The notes below the pieces were generated by a model. It was not told where the DNA came from, searched no databases, and saw only the letters and a program-made list of their open reading frames with translations. This document shows positions 11,782 through 23,000 of a stretch of 64,000 bases of DNA, in pieces. Where the stretch lies: NCBI GenBank assembly GCA_027943335.1, contig BSBK01009257.1, positions 124,001 through 188,000 on the forward strand, written 5' to 3'. Within the stretch, counting starts at the first letter, position 1. Each line of letters starts with the position of its first letter. Origin of the DNA: Chamaecyparis obtusa (Eukaryota > Streptophyta > Pinopsida > Cupressales > Cupressaceae). The translations under genes and the position numbers were made by a program.

Positions 11782-11920
11782 TGTTACAGGTAGCGGTTGT
11801 TGTTGCACCAAAAGATCGACCTGTTAATGCCCAATCCAATCACTATACTTATAGAAGACACAGGAGGCTGTTAAACCATGTCACAAATCCTGAAGGGGGA
11901 CATTGGCAGTTAGTCCAACA
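11782..11920 (-). repeat. TRIM 3' LTR
   Basis: 139-bp terminal repeat, TGTTAC to CCAACA on plus. It lies next to the polypurine side of the 59-bp internal region and is the downstream LTR for the minus-strand element. Confidence 0.88.
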
Positions 11921-11979
11921 ATCCCCCCCTTAGCATCACCCGAGGGGATTCAAACCTGTGACTAAGCTCTAATACCACT

Positions 11980-12118
11980 TGTTACAAGTAGCAGTTGTCA
12001 TTGCACCAAAAGATTGACCTGTTAATGTCTGATACAATCACTAGACTTATAGAAGACACATGAGGCTATTAAACCATGTCACGAATCTCGAAGGGGGGTG
12101 TTGGCAGTTAGTCCAACA
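11980..12118 (-). repeat. TRIM 5' LTR
   Basis: 139-bp terminal repeat flanked on its low side by the primer-binding-like site and on its high side by the GATCT target duplication. Confidence 0.88.
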
Positions 12119-13910
12119 GATCTTCCTCTTCTTCATCTTCAATTTCATCTCTTGCTCTTATTAGCTTTCTCCTCTTCTTTGGTGCCACGGAGGTGGCTTG
12201 TGCACCTATATTCTTCTTTTGGTAAGTCTTTGTAGAAGTAGGTCTTGATATTTTTACAACTCCTTTCTTTAAAGATGGAGAAGCAACAGTGGTAGATCAT
12301 GTTCTAGCTCTTGTTTGTACTTATGCTTGCTTCCTCTTTGCAGTGGTCTTAACTGGTGTAGAGTCAATGTCTTTTTCTGACTCAGTTGCCTCTTCATCAT
12401 ATGCAGTGTTAGCTAGGAGTAATTGTTCCTCGCTTGCTACCTCAACCAGAATATCCTTAGATGCATCAACATCATCTGCATCATATCCAAATTGTTTCAC
12501 TAATTTGTCCATCATTTTCTTATATTTCTTTGTTACTTTGCAAATTATAAGATCCATTTTTATTCTCTGTATGGCCTCTTCATAGGTTCCAAACCTTATA
12601 GCATGTGGATCCTTGGGCTCTACCAGTAAAGCTTTTATTGACCTAGATGCTCAGTTAATATCAATTCTGTAGCCCATTGGTGCTAACCATTTTGTTCTTG
12701 GTTCAACAACTTTTATCAGTGTGTGGTCGATGTCTACTAAGAAACATATGCCATGCTCATATTTCTCAACCAACTGTCTTGGAATCCTGCTTCTTAGATT
12801 CATTTTATCCTTAAATTTCTCAAAATAAACATTCATCGTACTCACAAAATTTTATCCCAAACTTTGTATAAAGTCATTAATTTGTAGAGTAACTGGCTTA
12901 TCAGTAGTCCAATCAACATTACCGATGGAGGGGAAAAAGTTTTGCACATAGAAGAATATACAAAGTAGTAATGAACCAAACTTACATGTATTAGACTTTG
13001 CTAACTGAATGGTTCTCATGTTCTCTTCTAACTACTTCAGTAATAACTCAGCAATGTCCAACTGAAATTCCTTCTTCACAATTTTATAGGCTATATCCAC
13101 TGCTCCACATGGCACTCTATTGGGTCTTCTCAATTGAAAGATTTTGTAACCAATTGCATATGCAGCAACCTTGATTTTGGGATCAACGATGATGTTGATT
13201 TTCAATCCTCTACCATCCCATTCAGCTCCAGTAGCTTTCTCTATCTCAGTTCTCGGTGCACTCCTCAATGCTTTCACCTTGTTGATGATAGCATAACCAA
13301 TAACTGCATGTATTATGTCCCTGGTGATCTTAACAGGTTCATCCAACCATAGTTTTCCATCATGTACATGGACCAAAACTATCCTGATCCATTCATTTTT
13401 GAAAACTTTCAGGAAATGTAGGGCATTGTCCACACCCTTCACCTTCAAATGTGTGTGTTCATCCTTCAGTTTCCCATCGACACTTAACTCTTGAAAAGAG
13501 AAAATGAGCTCAAAATCACCAATTTTACAGTGTATGTAGGCTCAAATGTCTTCAACCAGCAAAACCCTAGGTGGTATGCTCAAAAAAGATCTGGTTTTGT
13601 CAGTTCGTGAAGCAACCTCAGGATGAAGTTTGTACTTTGGCTCATTATAGGATGTAGACATGATTAACTTAACATCCTTCTCAGCTCCAGCCTTATATTT
13701 TTCAACTTTTGATTTAGACGCCATTGTTCTTCGATTTAGGACTTTAGGAAATAGAAATGAAATAACTCGACAAAGATAGAACTTACTTGTAACTGTGATA
13801 TATCTTCTCAAAAATCCCCAAATCTTTGTTCAACTACTCTAGAAATCCTTTGCTCAAAATCTCTTTGTTCTTCGTGTTCGCAATGTGAAAAATAAACTAA
13901 GTCCATCGTG

Positions 13911-13918
13911 TATTTATA
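13911..13918 (-). promoter_or_regulatory. TATA-like box upstream of the second ORF
   Basis: TATAAATA on the minus strand lies about 190 bp upstream of ATG 13724. It sits in a non-coding spacer (about 13730-14270) that separates the end of gag from the second ORF. A GTAAGT near 13783 and a pyrimidine-rich CTAAAG near 13740 could bound a small 5'UTR intron. All this is pattern only; transcription is not shown. Confidence 0.35.
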
Positions 13919-14269
13919 GAAAATTTTAAATTCCCGCACAAACTTTTCACAATAAATGCATGACCTAACACGGCTCGGTAAGAACAATTGCACTTAGTGT
14001 ATACTCCAAAGTTTCTAAATCCTAGTTAACATATAAGATATCACTCGGTTAATACCATGACTCAGTTAACCTTGCTAATAGTTATCGACTAGCAACTTCT
14101 CACCCAGTCTAGCTTATACTGATTGTAATACATTTCAAGCTCAAAGCATATATAACCATAGTACATCTTGTTTCATGCAGATTTGGTATGTAAACACTAG
14201 ATATAAGGAACTTTATGTTAGATATAACTGATTAGAATTTGCAATTCCATACATACCTTTTCAACTTAG

Positions 14270-14549
14270 GTGGAAGTAGTGATATCACCCAATCTAATGG
14301 ACAAGGTTTCACCGACTGCATTTCTTGACTCATCATTATCACTTGATGTTTTTCTCCACATTGTGTTTCTTATCCTCATGATATCCTCAATTGTATTTCC
14401 ATTTTCATATGTTTATGTCTCTGGTGCTCAGTCTCTACAATCTTTACTTAAGTGACCGACCTTATGACAATGTAAACATGCCATACCAGTGTTTGTCCAA
14501 TTGTGAGATCTGCCTCTCTAGTTCTTTCTCATGAAATTAGCTGTAATAT
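14270..14549 (-). pseudogene. gag: C-terminal gag part of outer element with fifth CCHC knuckle
   Basis: This continues the gag interrupted by the chromovirus. The TSD AATAT at 14545-14549 repeats 28031-28035. Without the 13481-bp insertion plus one TSD, the phase of 28031-28594 runs straight into this part. It holds CLHCHKVGHLSKDC at 14437-14478, a perfect CX2CX4HX4C knuckle. A TGA follows shortly after, and the rest to 14270 looks like the tail. The knuckle would bind nucleic acid in the particle. Confidence 0.75.
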
Positions 14550-15220
14550 TGATGGAAGGGAGGATGGGGAGAGGGGCCAAAGGCACACCCTAACCAGGTC
14601 CACCTTGCAGAGATCACATGCAGAAGTAACAAACACACAAGTGAGAGAGAGAATGTAGATATCTTTCATATATTAACTTCAATTGATTCATACATACTGG
14701 GCTGTAAGGCCTTCCTGATTTAGGCTAGATATTACAATCAAGTACAAAAGTCCTCCAACATGCGAGGATCTACCAATAATCTCTAATCTTCTAGCTTCTA
14801 TCTTCTTATTGAACTTCCTAAACTCTAACCAAACAACTACATTTATACAAGAGGCTACCAAACAAGTCAGCCTTCAGATCCACCATCAATGGAAGGAATG
14901 ACCAGATTTGGGTCCACACACTTCCCAATGATAGATACCATCATTAAATATGTGACCTTAAATATTTGCAAGAGTCAACCTCAACAAAAATCTAAAATAA
15001 ACAACTCGGTAAGCAAGGATAACTGAGCGCCAGACAAGCATCATTGAGTGCCAGGGAAATTCACCAAGCGCCAGAGAGATAACTGACCAACATCGGTGAA
15101 CAAAGGAAACCTAGCAACACCGAACCAACTTGGTCAAAGAAGGAACTGAGAAACACAGAAAACTTCAAACATATTTTTGGTGACACGGGATTGCTAAGGA
15201 CCTGAGATGCTCCAGCATCA
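14550..15220 (-). repeat. 3' LTR of chromovirus
   Basis: 671 bp. Read on minus it starts TGATGCTGGAGCATC (15220 down) and ends at TTCCATCA (14550). It matches 27364-28030 throughout, with small indels. The outer end abuts the TSD AATAT. Confidence 0.9.
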
Positions 15221-15289
15221 GACACCTAGGGTTATTTAAAAATGATTCTTTGAATCATGAAATAGGTATGATCTGAGTTGCATCCAACT

Positions 15290-15420
15290 GAGATTGTGAA
15301 ATCCATGAACTATCTTCAATTGGTCTATTCTTCCAGTTTACCAAATATTCCATATATTATTTTCCTCTTTTTTTTTTGCCAATTCTTTGTTCCAAAATCT
15401 GCTCAACTTCTTCTGTCTAC
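15290..15420 (-). pseudogene. Chromodomain remnant, frameshifted
   Basis: The region after integrase reads VEQILEQRIGKKKRK in one frame. After an A-run (plus-strand T10 near 15369) it reads YMEYLVNWKNRPIEDSSW in another. Together these give the typical chromodomain order: an EKIL-like strand, YxxYLVxWK, and the later W. The shift sits exactly in the homopolymer. This places the element among chromoviruses. Confidence 0.75.
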
Positions 15421-16519
15421 TTCTTAGGATAATCATTTGGCACTTCCATTTCTTCATCTAACTCATGATACTCATACAAATCAGAAATGTTGAATGTAGG
15501 TGATATATCCATGTCATCAGGTAACTCAATCTCAAATGCATTTCCACTTTCAAATTTCTTTAAAATCTTACAAGGTACAAACTTCTTCATTTTCAGCTTC
15601 ACATATGTTCCAACAGAAATTTGCCTTTCTTCAAATGAACCATTAATTCATCACCGACTGCAAAAGTCTTATGTCTTCTTGATCTATCAGCTCTTTCTTT
15701 GTATTTATGATTACTTTTCTCCAAAATATATTTCATGTCTTTATGTAATGTCTTCATGTACTCAACAAACTTTACTCCTTCAACACTTCTTTTTCTATCA
15801 TCAACAATATCCCTCAAATCTGATATACTTCTCAGTTGTATGCCATTTATAATCTCAAAAGGTGTTTTCCTAGTACTCATATTCACTGAATTATTATATG
15901 CAAACTCTGTTTGTGCCAACACAGAATCCTAATTACTCGGTGTGTCTCCAACTAAACATCTCAAAAGATTTCCCAAACTTCTATTCACAACTTATGTTTG
16001 TCCATTTGTCTATGGGTGAAATGTAGAACTATATTTCAACTCGGTGCCAAACTTTCTCAAAAGGGTCTTCCAAAAGTATCCAACAAATTTACTGTCTCGG
16101 TCAAAGATAATACTCCTTGGTAATCCATGCAATCTGACAATTTCCTTAAAGAAAAGATCTGCTATATGTACTGCATCTGATGTCTTTCTACAGGGTATAA
16201 AATGTGTCATTTTATAAAATCTATCCACAAAAACAAATATAGAATCCTTACCTCTTACTATCTTCGGTAAGGTAAGAACAAAATCCATACTGATATCAAT
16301 CCAAAGTTTCTCAGGAGTAGAAATCAGTGTATACAATCCAGTATTCTGACTTACTCCTTTTGCAACTTGACAAATTCCACAACTTTTCACAAATTTCTGA
16401 ACATCTTTATACAAATGTGGCCAAAAGTATTTCTCCTTAAGCAAATTCAATGTCTTGTCAACACCAAAATGTCTAGCCAAACCACTACTATATTTCTCTT
16501 TTATCAAATTAGTTCTCAT
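15417..16519 (-). pseudogene. int: Chromovirus integrase
   Basis: The order on minus is as follows. A zinc-binding HHCC-type N-terminus (RHFGVDKTL ... CGICQVAKG, about 16360-16470). A catalytic core with Asp in DISMDF and Asp in FDRDSKF (about 16100-16290). Then GQT followed by a stop TAA at 15992-15994, where most relatives carry GQTE, so the catalytic Glu position itself appears to be the stop. A GPY-like C-terminus follows (CKILKKFESGNAFEIELP, ISPTFNISDLYEY, 15417-15600). Other stops lie at 16010-16020 and about 15930. It inserts element DNA into the host genome, but is dead here. Confidence 0.85.
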
Positions 16520-16522
16520 TGG

Positions 16523-18110
16523 TCATCTCGGTATACACAACTGAATACCTTTAAACAACATACCTTCTTGAGTAAAATATTCTTCCCATTTAGTACTCGG
16601 TTGATCTTGAATTGATGCTTTGCACTTTCTCCATGACTCAAAAAAATCAGGATCAAACTCATAAGAATCTCTCATGTCATCAAATCCAAGAACTTCAATT
16701 TTCATCTCGTTCATCAAAGATCTTCTTCTACTCAATGCATCAACAACTCGGTTAGTAACTCCACTCTTATGTTTTATCACAAATGTATAACTCTACAAAT
16801 ACTCAACCTATTTCATATGTCTCTGATTCAACTTATTCTGACTACCCAAATACTATAAAGCCTTATGATTGGTATACAATACAAATTCACTCGATATAAA
16901 ATAATGTCTCCATTTCTTTAGGGCTTGAACAATAGCATAGAATTCTTGATCATACACAGAATATATCCTTTTTGCATCATTCAACTTTTCACTAAAGAAA
17001 GCAACAAGTTTACCTTCTTGACTCAATATAGCTCCTATTGCACTTCCACTTGCATCACATTCTACTTGAAATACCTTATTGAAATTAGGTAATGCCAAAA
17101 TAGGAAATTCAAAAAACTTCTGCTTCAGAGTCTCAAAACTTTTATCATCTCCATGTGTCCACTTGAATTCTCTTTTATCTCCTCTCATAGTCTCAGTCAT
17201 AGCATTACAAATTGAACTGAAATTCCTAATGAACTTTCGATAAAAACTTTCCAAACCATGAAATGATCTTACCTCGCTATCATTCTCAGGTGTAGGCCAA
17301 TTCAAAATAGCTTTGACCTTTTCAAGATCCATCTTCAAACCATTAGTTGAAATTACAAATCCTAAATACACTATCTCCTCTTTCATGAATGAACACTTTT
17401 TCAGATTTATCAGCAACTTTTCTTCTTTCAACCTCGATAATACTTGTTTAACATGAAACAAATGTTCTTCTCTACTCTTACTGAATATCTGAATATCATC
17501 AAGGTATACAATCACAAACTTACCCAAGAATTTCTTCAAAACTTCATTCATTAACCTCATAAAAGTACTCGGTGCATTAGTTAAACCAAAAGGCATAACC
17601 AACCACTCATACAAACCTTCTTTTTCCTTGAAAGAAGTCTTCCACTCATCACCTTCTCTGATTCTGATATGATGATACCCAATTTTCAAATCAATTTTGG
17701 TAAAATACTTTGCTCCAGTCAAACTGTCCATTATGTCATCCATTCTCGGTATAGGAAACCTATATTTCACTGTTATCTTGTTGATTGCTCTGGAATTGGT
17801 ACACATTCATCATTCTCCATTCTTCTTAGGTTCCAACATAGCAGGTACTACACAAGGACTCAAAAATTCTCTAATCAAACCTTTCTGCAATAATTCTTGA
17901 ATCTTTTAGTTCAATTCCTGATTCTCGGTAGGTGTCAACTGATGTGGTGCCTTATTCGATAAACTAGCTCTAGGGATTAGATCCATGCAATGATTAATGA
18001 TTCTCTTCGGTGGCAAACCATCAAGTACATTATCAGAAATGATCTCACTATACTCGATGAGTAATTTATCAATCTCCTCAAGGACACTATCCTTTGTTTT
18101 CTTATAGACA
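16523..18110 (-). pseudogene. pol: Chromovirus reverse transcriptase and RNase H
   Basis: RT begins near 18060 (EEIDKLLIEYSEI, then LPPKR). The long open part is 16853-17806 (317 aa). It contains [55 protein letters not shown] and the catalytic YLDD (about 17494-17506). RNase H follows with [16 protein letters not shown] (17020-17070) and ends near the joined integrase. Stops interrupt at 17807 (TGA), 16853 (TAG, where relatives have Gln in HKALQYL), near 16795-16815, and 16523. It copies element RNA into DNA. Confidence 0.9.
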
Positions 18111-18111
18111 T

Positions 18112-18620
18112 GCTAATTTTTGCTGAAATAACACTTTTTTAATAAAATATGATGATTTAACCATTGAGAGTTTCCATTTGAAGGAATTAATTACAAATGG
18201 TTATCACAAAGCCTCTTAGATAAAAAAAACATTGATATAACATCTATACTTCCCATTCATACCTACAAAGGAGTCTACTTCGCACCTATTAAAATGTTGA
18301 CAAAAATTCACTTCAAATTTATCTTTTTGGCAGATCAAACGAATCCATTTGACAAATCTATATATGTAGTAAGATACTAATGAGAAATATATTTTTAATG
18401 ATTATAATGTTAATATATATTAATTTTATTATTACTTTATACTTTTAGTTTTACTAAACATAGATATTTCACTGTATGCCAACCTCTATGTTTGACACTT
18501 ATGGAAAAATGGTAAATGAGAGAAAAAAATCTAAAAAACATCTATGCCCTAGGTTTTGACATTATCTTTCTATAAAAAATAATAATAAATGAAATTAGAC
18601 AAATACACAAGTTATAAGCT
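18112..18620. repeat. Dispersed repeat X, copy 1 (inside chromovirus)
   Basis: This roughly 500-bp AT-rich stretch splits the chromovirus coding region between protease and RT. Its low 300 bp match 55940-56236 in the same orientation (shared segments such as GATATAACATCTATACT and TCCATTTGAAGGA). I saw no clear terminal inverted repeat, target duplication or ORF. The class is unknown; a MITE-like, Helitron-like or LTR piece is possible. Confidence 0.65.
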
Positions 18621-18726
18621 ATGTAGTCAAGGTATGTTGAATCACAAAAAAACATACATCATTCTTCTTCAAATCCTTAATAAACTTTCTTCCTTCCATC
18701 AAGAAAAATTTCATAGATGTACAAAC

Positions 18727-19944
18727 TATTAGGAATGAATGCTGAAGCCTTTGGCAGTCATTTTGTAGCAGTGGTTGTTGCATTCATGACTATGATTGTC
18801 ATTGATGTCAACATAGTGATATTCTAGATTTTAGCAGAGAAGCAAGCACAGTTTTGTTTTGCGCACATGTTATATTGTAGATTGAGTTATGCACAATTTA
18901 TGATATGTTCTTTGTTGTATTATTAGCCTATGGTTAAGAGCGCAAAAAGAAATTCATTTATTCATGAAATTTATAAGCATTTTGGTGGAAGCAGTATTCT
19001 GGCAGTATTCCTGTGTAGCGGTTTTTGGTAATCGGAGGATATCTCCTAACTGGGATGGAATATGATTCTGCATAGCTAAAGGGAAGTTTGAGACTCATTT
19101 TTGGTGACGTGGTTCACAGCACAAACTTTGAGGTCACACGATTGGAAAGTTATTGTATCTGGAAGTTGACAGTTTTATGTAATTTTGATGTAGCGTGATG
19201 AAATTATTATTTTGTATTTACATGCCGACTCATTTGTAATTATTTGAGTGTGGTATAAAGGAAGGAATGTTTTCCTTGTTATACAAGAGGATTGTAATAG
19301 TTGTGATATGAAATTATGAAAGTTGTGATGCGAATGTATGCATGAAGTGAAGAAAAGAGCTAATTCAGTGATGAAGGAAGACTTACGAAGTACAGAGATC
19401 TGGATTTATGATCTTGTGTAGCAGAGAGTGTGGTTTTGGAACAGTGTGAAGGAGGTAACATATTTCATATTATTCTATTGAATAATCCTAAGATCTATTG
19501 GACAGTGAGTTCAGAGATCTTGCCTTGAAGCTGTTTGGGCAGTGGGTCCTTCTATCTCCCATAACTCCTAACAGGGTTAGAATCTTTTAATAGGGATTCA
19601 AAATCTCCTAACAGAGATTCATATATACTGAATTTATTTCATAAGACTCCTAATAGGTTCCATCCTCTAACAAGGAGTTTTCATATTAGTGCATCATTTT
19701 GTGGGCATCATTCCCACCGGGGTTTACTCTTTGATCAAGAGGTTCCCTAGTTAACATATCTTGTGTTATTGTGTCATTGTGTATGATTATCCTTCTATGG
19801 CTGGTTACTGCATTAATTATATGGTTTAAAGATGTTGAAGTTGATATTGAAGTTAATGATGTTAAATGGTTTAATTATCAGATAACTGATTCACCCCCCC
19901 CCCCCCCCCCCCTCAGTTATCTTGGTGGTCTTTACTTTCTAACA
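18727..19944 (+). repeat. 5' LTR of nested copia
   Basis: 1218 bp. It begins TATTAGGAATG (the TG end is mutated to TA) and ends CTTTCTAACA. It includes several CTCCTAACAGGG-like motifs (19563-19680), a GTGGGCATCATTCCCACC block (19699-19718) and a C20 run (about 19893-19912) just before the end. A TATAAAGGAAGG near 19253 could be the promoter TATA. Confidence 0.95.
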
Positions 19945-19946
19945 AT

Positions 19947-19958
19947 TGGTATCAGAGC
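19947..19958 (+). other. Primer binding site of nested copia
   Basis: TGGTATCAGAGC two bases after the LTR, a perfect match to the plant tRNA-iMet primer site. Confidence 0.9.
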
Positions 19959-20000
19959 GGTAGGTCCTTGAAAGAGAAGTTTACCAAATTAAGGAGATCT

Positions 20001-23000
20001 ATGGGGAATTTTAGGAAAGAAAGCCCTAAGTTTGATGGAGTAAATTTTGACAGCTGGAAAGAAAAGATGAAGACACATCTCTTATGTTTAGGACCAGGTT
20101 ATTGGTTGATTACAAAGAATGAAAGGACTATAATTGAAGAAGACAATCTTGAAACAAGTTCTAAAGATGAGGTAGATCTATTTATGTGTAACATACTTGC
20201 AAGTGAAGCACTTTTATCAGCACTTCCAGAGAATGAATACAGTCAGGTAAAAGGTTTAACTAAATCTCATGATATTTGGAAAGCTTTACATTCTACTTTT
20301 GAAGGTGATGAACATGCAAAGAAAGCTAGGTTACATAATTGGATTTGTGCATTTGAAGACATAAGAATGATGGAAGATGAATTTGTTAGAAGGTATATCG
20401 GTAGGATGTCAGAAATTGTTGCAGGAATAAAGTCTTGTGGAGGTGAAAAGACAGAGAATGAAGTAATATGGAAGATTTTGAGAACATTGACACTGGTATT
20501 CAGGAAGACTACACAAATGATTGAACAAATGATACCTTGTACACCAAACTTTTCAAGAGAGACTCTTCTTGGAAGATTGGAAGTAGTAGAGATGAATTTG
20601 AGATTATTAGGAGAACTACCTAGAGTGGAGACAACATTCAGTGCTCTTAGCATCAGACCTACTTTGTCTAGAAGTACAAGTGTGAATGGAGATTATGCTA
20701 GTAGTAGCAGATCCAAATCTAATGAAGATAAGAAGATTGAAGAAGATATTGCCTTGCTTGTGAAAAGAGAACCAGATGGTAAGAAAATTTTTAAATGTTG
20801 GACATGTCAAGAATATGGTCATTTTGCATCTAAGTGTCCTAAGAGAGTTAAGAAGTATAGAAACAATTTTAAGCCTAGAAGATCTAAAGAATGTTATTAT
20901 GAAAATGATGAAGAAATTGAAGTAGGAATTGAAAGACATTTGAGTGACAGTGATAATGATAACTTTGATGACATAGGATTTGTAGCAATTACGGAAGAAA
21001 ATTCTGAATCTGATATTAAAGAAGAAAAAGCTTTAGTTTCCCAAGTTGAAAAGAAAGCTGATTGGATTATAGACAGTGGTTGTTCACATCATATGACTGG
21101 TGATAAAGAAAAATTCATAAAGTTTAACAATTATGATGGAGGATTTGTTAGAGTTGGTAACAATGCACCTTGTTTGATTAAAGGTATAGGATCTATTACT
21201 CTTGATGGAAAGACTAATACTGATGATGTTTACTTTGTTGATGGATTAAAACATAATCTTTTGAGTGTTGGATAGTTAGTGGATAAAGGATATCAAGTTT
21301 GGTTTACTGAGAAAACTTGTGTGATTAAGGATAAAGATGGAAATCTAATTAGAATTGGATCTACAACCAAAGGTAATGTATTTCAGTTGAACCCTACTGA
21401 AATGACATGCTTGATGACTAAGATTGATGACAGTTGGTTATGGCATAGAAGGTTTTGTCATATAAACTTTGATAATATTGTGAAATTGAGTTCTACACTT
21501 GCAGTAAGAGACTTACCTAAGATTATGAAGCATACTAACATGATTTGCAAGGAATGTGTGATGGCTAAGCAGAAAAGGAGTTCATTTCCTAGCAAGAAGT
21601 TCACATCTATAGAGAAGTTGGAGATTGTTCATACAAACTTGAGTGGTCCTACTAGGACTAGAGGATTCTATGGAGAAAGGTATTTTATGATTCTTGTTGA
21701 TGATTTTACAAGAATGATGTGGATTGCACTTTTTAAAGAAAAATCTGAAGCATTTGATAAGTTTAAGGTCATGAAGAATAAAGTTGAGAATGAATCAAGA
21801 ATGAGGATTAAATGTTTGAGATCCGATAGAGGTGGAGAATTTACATCTAAAGAGTTTAACACTTTTTGTGAAGTAAATGGTATTAAGAGACATTTATTAG
21901 TTGCTAGAACACCTGAACAAAATGGTATCGTAGAAAGAAGGAACAGATCAGTAACCGAAGCAGCTAGAGCTATGTTATTTGAAGGTGATTTGGCAAAGGC
22001 ATTTTGGAGAGAAGCAGTGAATACAACAGTATATACAATGAATAGAGTACAAATCAGAGCAGACACAGACAAGACACCTTATGAATTGTGGTTTGGACAT
22101 GCACCCTTAGTTAAGTATTTTATAATTTTTGGAAGCAAATGTTATATTAAGAGAGATGATGATATAGGAAAGTTTGATCCTAGAAGTGATGAAGGAATTT
22201 TTCTTGGATATTCTTTGAAAAGCAAAGCATATAGATGTTACAATAACAGAACTAAAACTATTGTTGAAAGTGCAAATGTAAAAGTTGATGAGAAGTTTAA
22301 AATTTAGGAAAGAATGCTTGATTATGAATCTGATGAAGGAACTAACCCTCAGCCTAACATTGAAACTACTAAAAAAAATTTTGAGACTGATAGTGAATTG
22401 TTCAATGAAAGTCAAGCTGAAGAAAACAGAGAAGAATCTAGAGAAGAATCTACAGTTGAAGAAAGATCAGTGACTATGACACCTAACAAGTATATATCAA
22501 GACAACATCCTGTTGAGAAAGTTATTGGAAGTTTGGACAGAGGAGTTATGACTAGAAACAAGGTACATTTATGTTTGATTTCTCAAATTGAACCTAAGTC
22601 TACTAATGAAGCTTGTGAAGATAAACATTGGATTAAAGCTATGAAAAAAGAATTAGATCAGATTGAAAAGAACAAGACATGGGAATTGGTCCTTAGACCT
22701 AAAGACAAAAATGTGATTGGAACTAAATGGGTATTCAGGAACAAGATGAATGAACAAGGAGAAGTAATTAGAAACAAAGCAAGATTGGTATGTAAGGGAT
22801 ACTCATAGCAAGAAGGAATTGACTATGAAGAGACTTTTGCCCCTTGGGCAAGACTTGAAGCGGTAAGAATATTTCTGGCTTATGCAGCATTTAAGAAATT
22901 CAAAGTGTATCAGATGGATGTAAAGTCAACATTTCTAAATGGTGAATTAGAGGAAGAAGTCTACATTGAGCAGCCTAAAGATTTTCCTTTGACTCAAGAA

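Larger units (their letters stand above)
11782..12118 (-). mobile_element. TRIM element, 337 bp, complete with TSD
   Basis: Two 139-bp direct repeats (11782-11920 and 11980-12118) start TGTTAC and end CCAACA. Between them lie only 59 bp. Read on the minus strand, these hold TGGTATTAGAGC (11977 down to 11966, a tRNA-Met type primer site) next to one LTR and a polypurine run AAGGGGGGGAT next to the other. GATCT occurs directly before (11777-11781) and after (12119-12123), a 5-bp target duplication. The LTRs differ at about 18 of 139 positions. TRIMs code for nothing and need an autonomous partner. This one splits the second ORF of the outer element. Confidence 0.92.
9781..13724 (-). pseudogene. 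Long unrecognised second ORF of outer element (about 1200 codons)
   Basis: The start is ATG 13724 (MASKSKVEKY) and the end TAA 9781. From 13724 to 11527 it stays in one phase, interrupted only by point stops (TGA 13542, TAG 13032, TAA near 12860, TGA 12651, TAA 12321) and by the TRIM. Removing the TRIM plus one TSD (342 bp) keeps the phase. One frameshift near 11526 changes phase, which then holds to 9781. The N-terminal third (13032-13724) looks globular. A charged DEEEED stretch lies near 12130. The C-terminal third (9781-11160) is Lys/Glu-rich and probably coiled-coil. I find no Asp-protease DSGS, RT xxDD, RNase H or HHCC/DDE motif. I do not recognise the family. It could be a structural protein, a captured gene or a very divergent gag. 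Confidence 0.6.

Noticed and set aside
18112..18620. Repeat X as a Helitron
   Set aside because: I could not find the TC start, a hairpin followed by CTRR, or insertion between A and T at the ends.
19947..19958. tRNA-like sequence TGGTATCAGAGC
   Set aside because: It is a retrotransposon primer site next to an LTR, not part of a tRNA gene; no cloverleaf is present.
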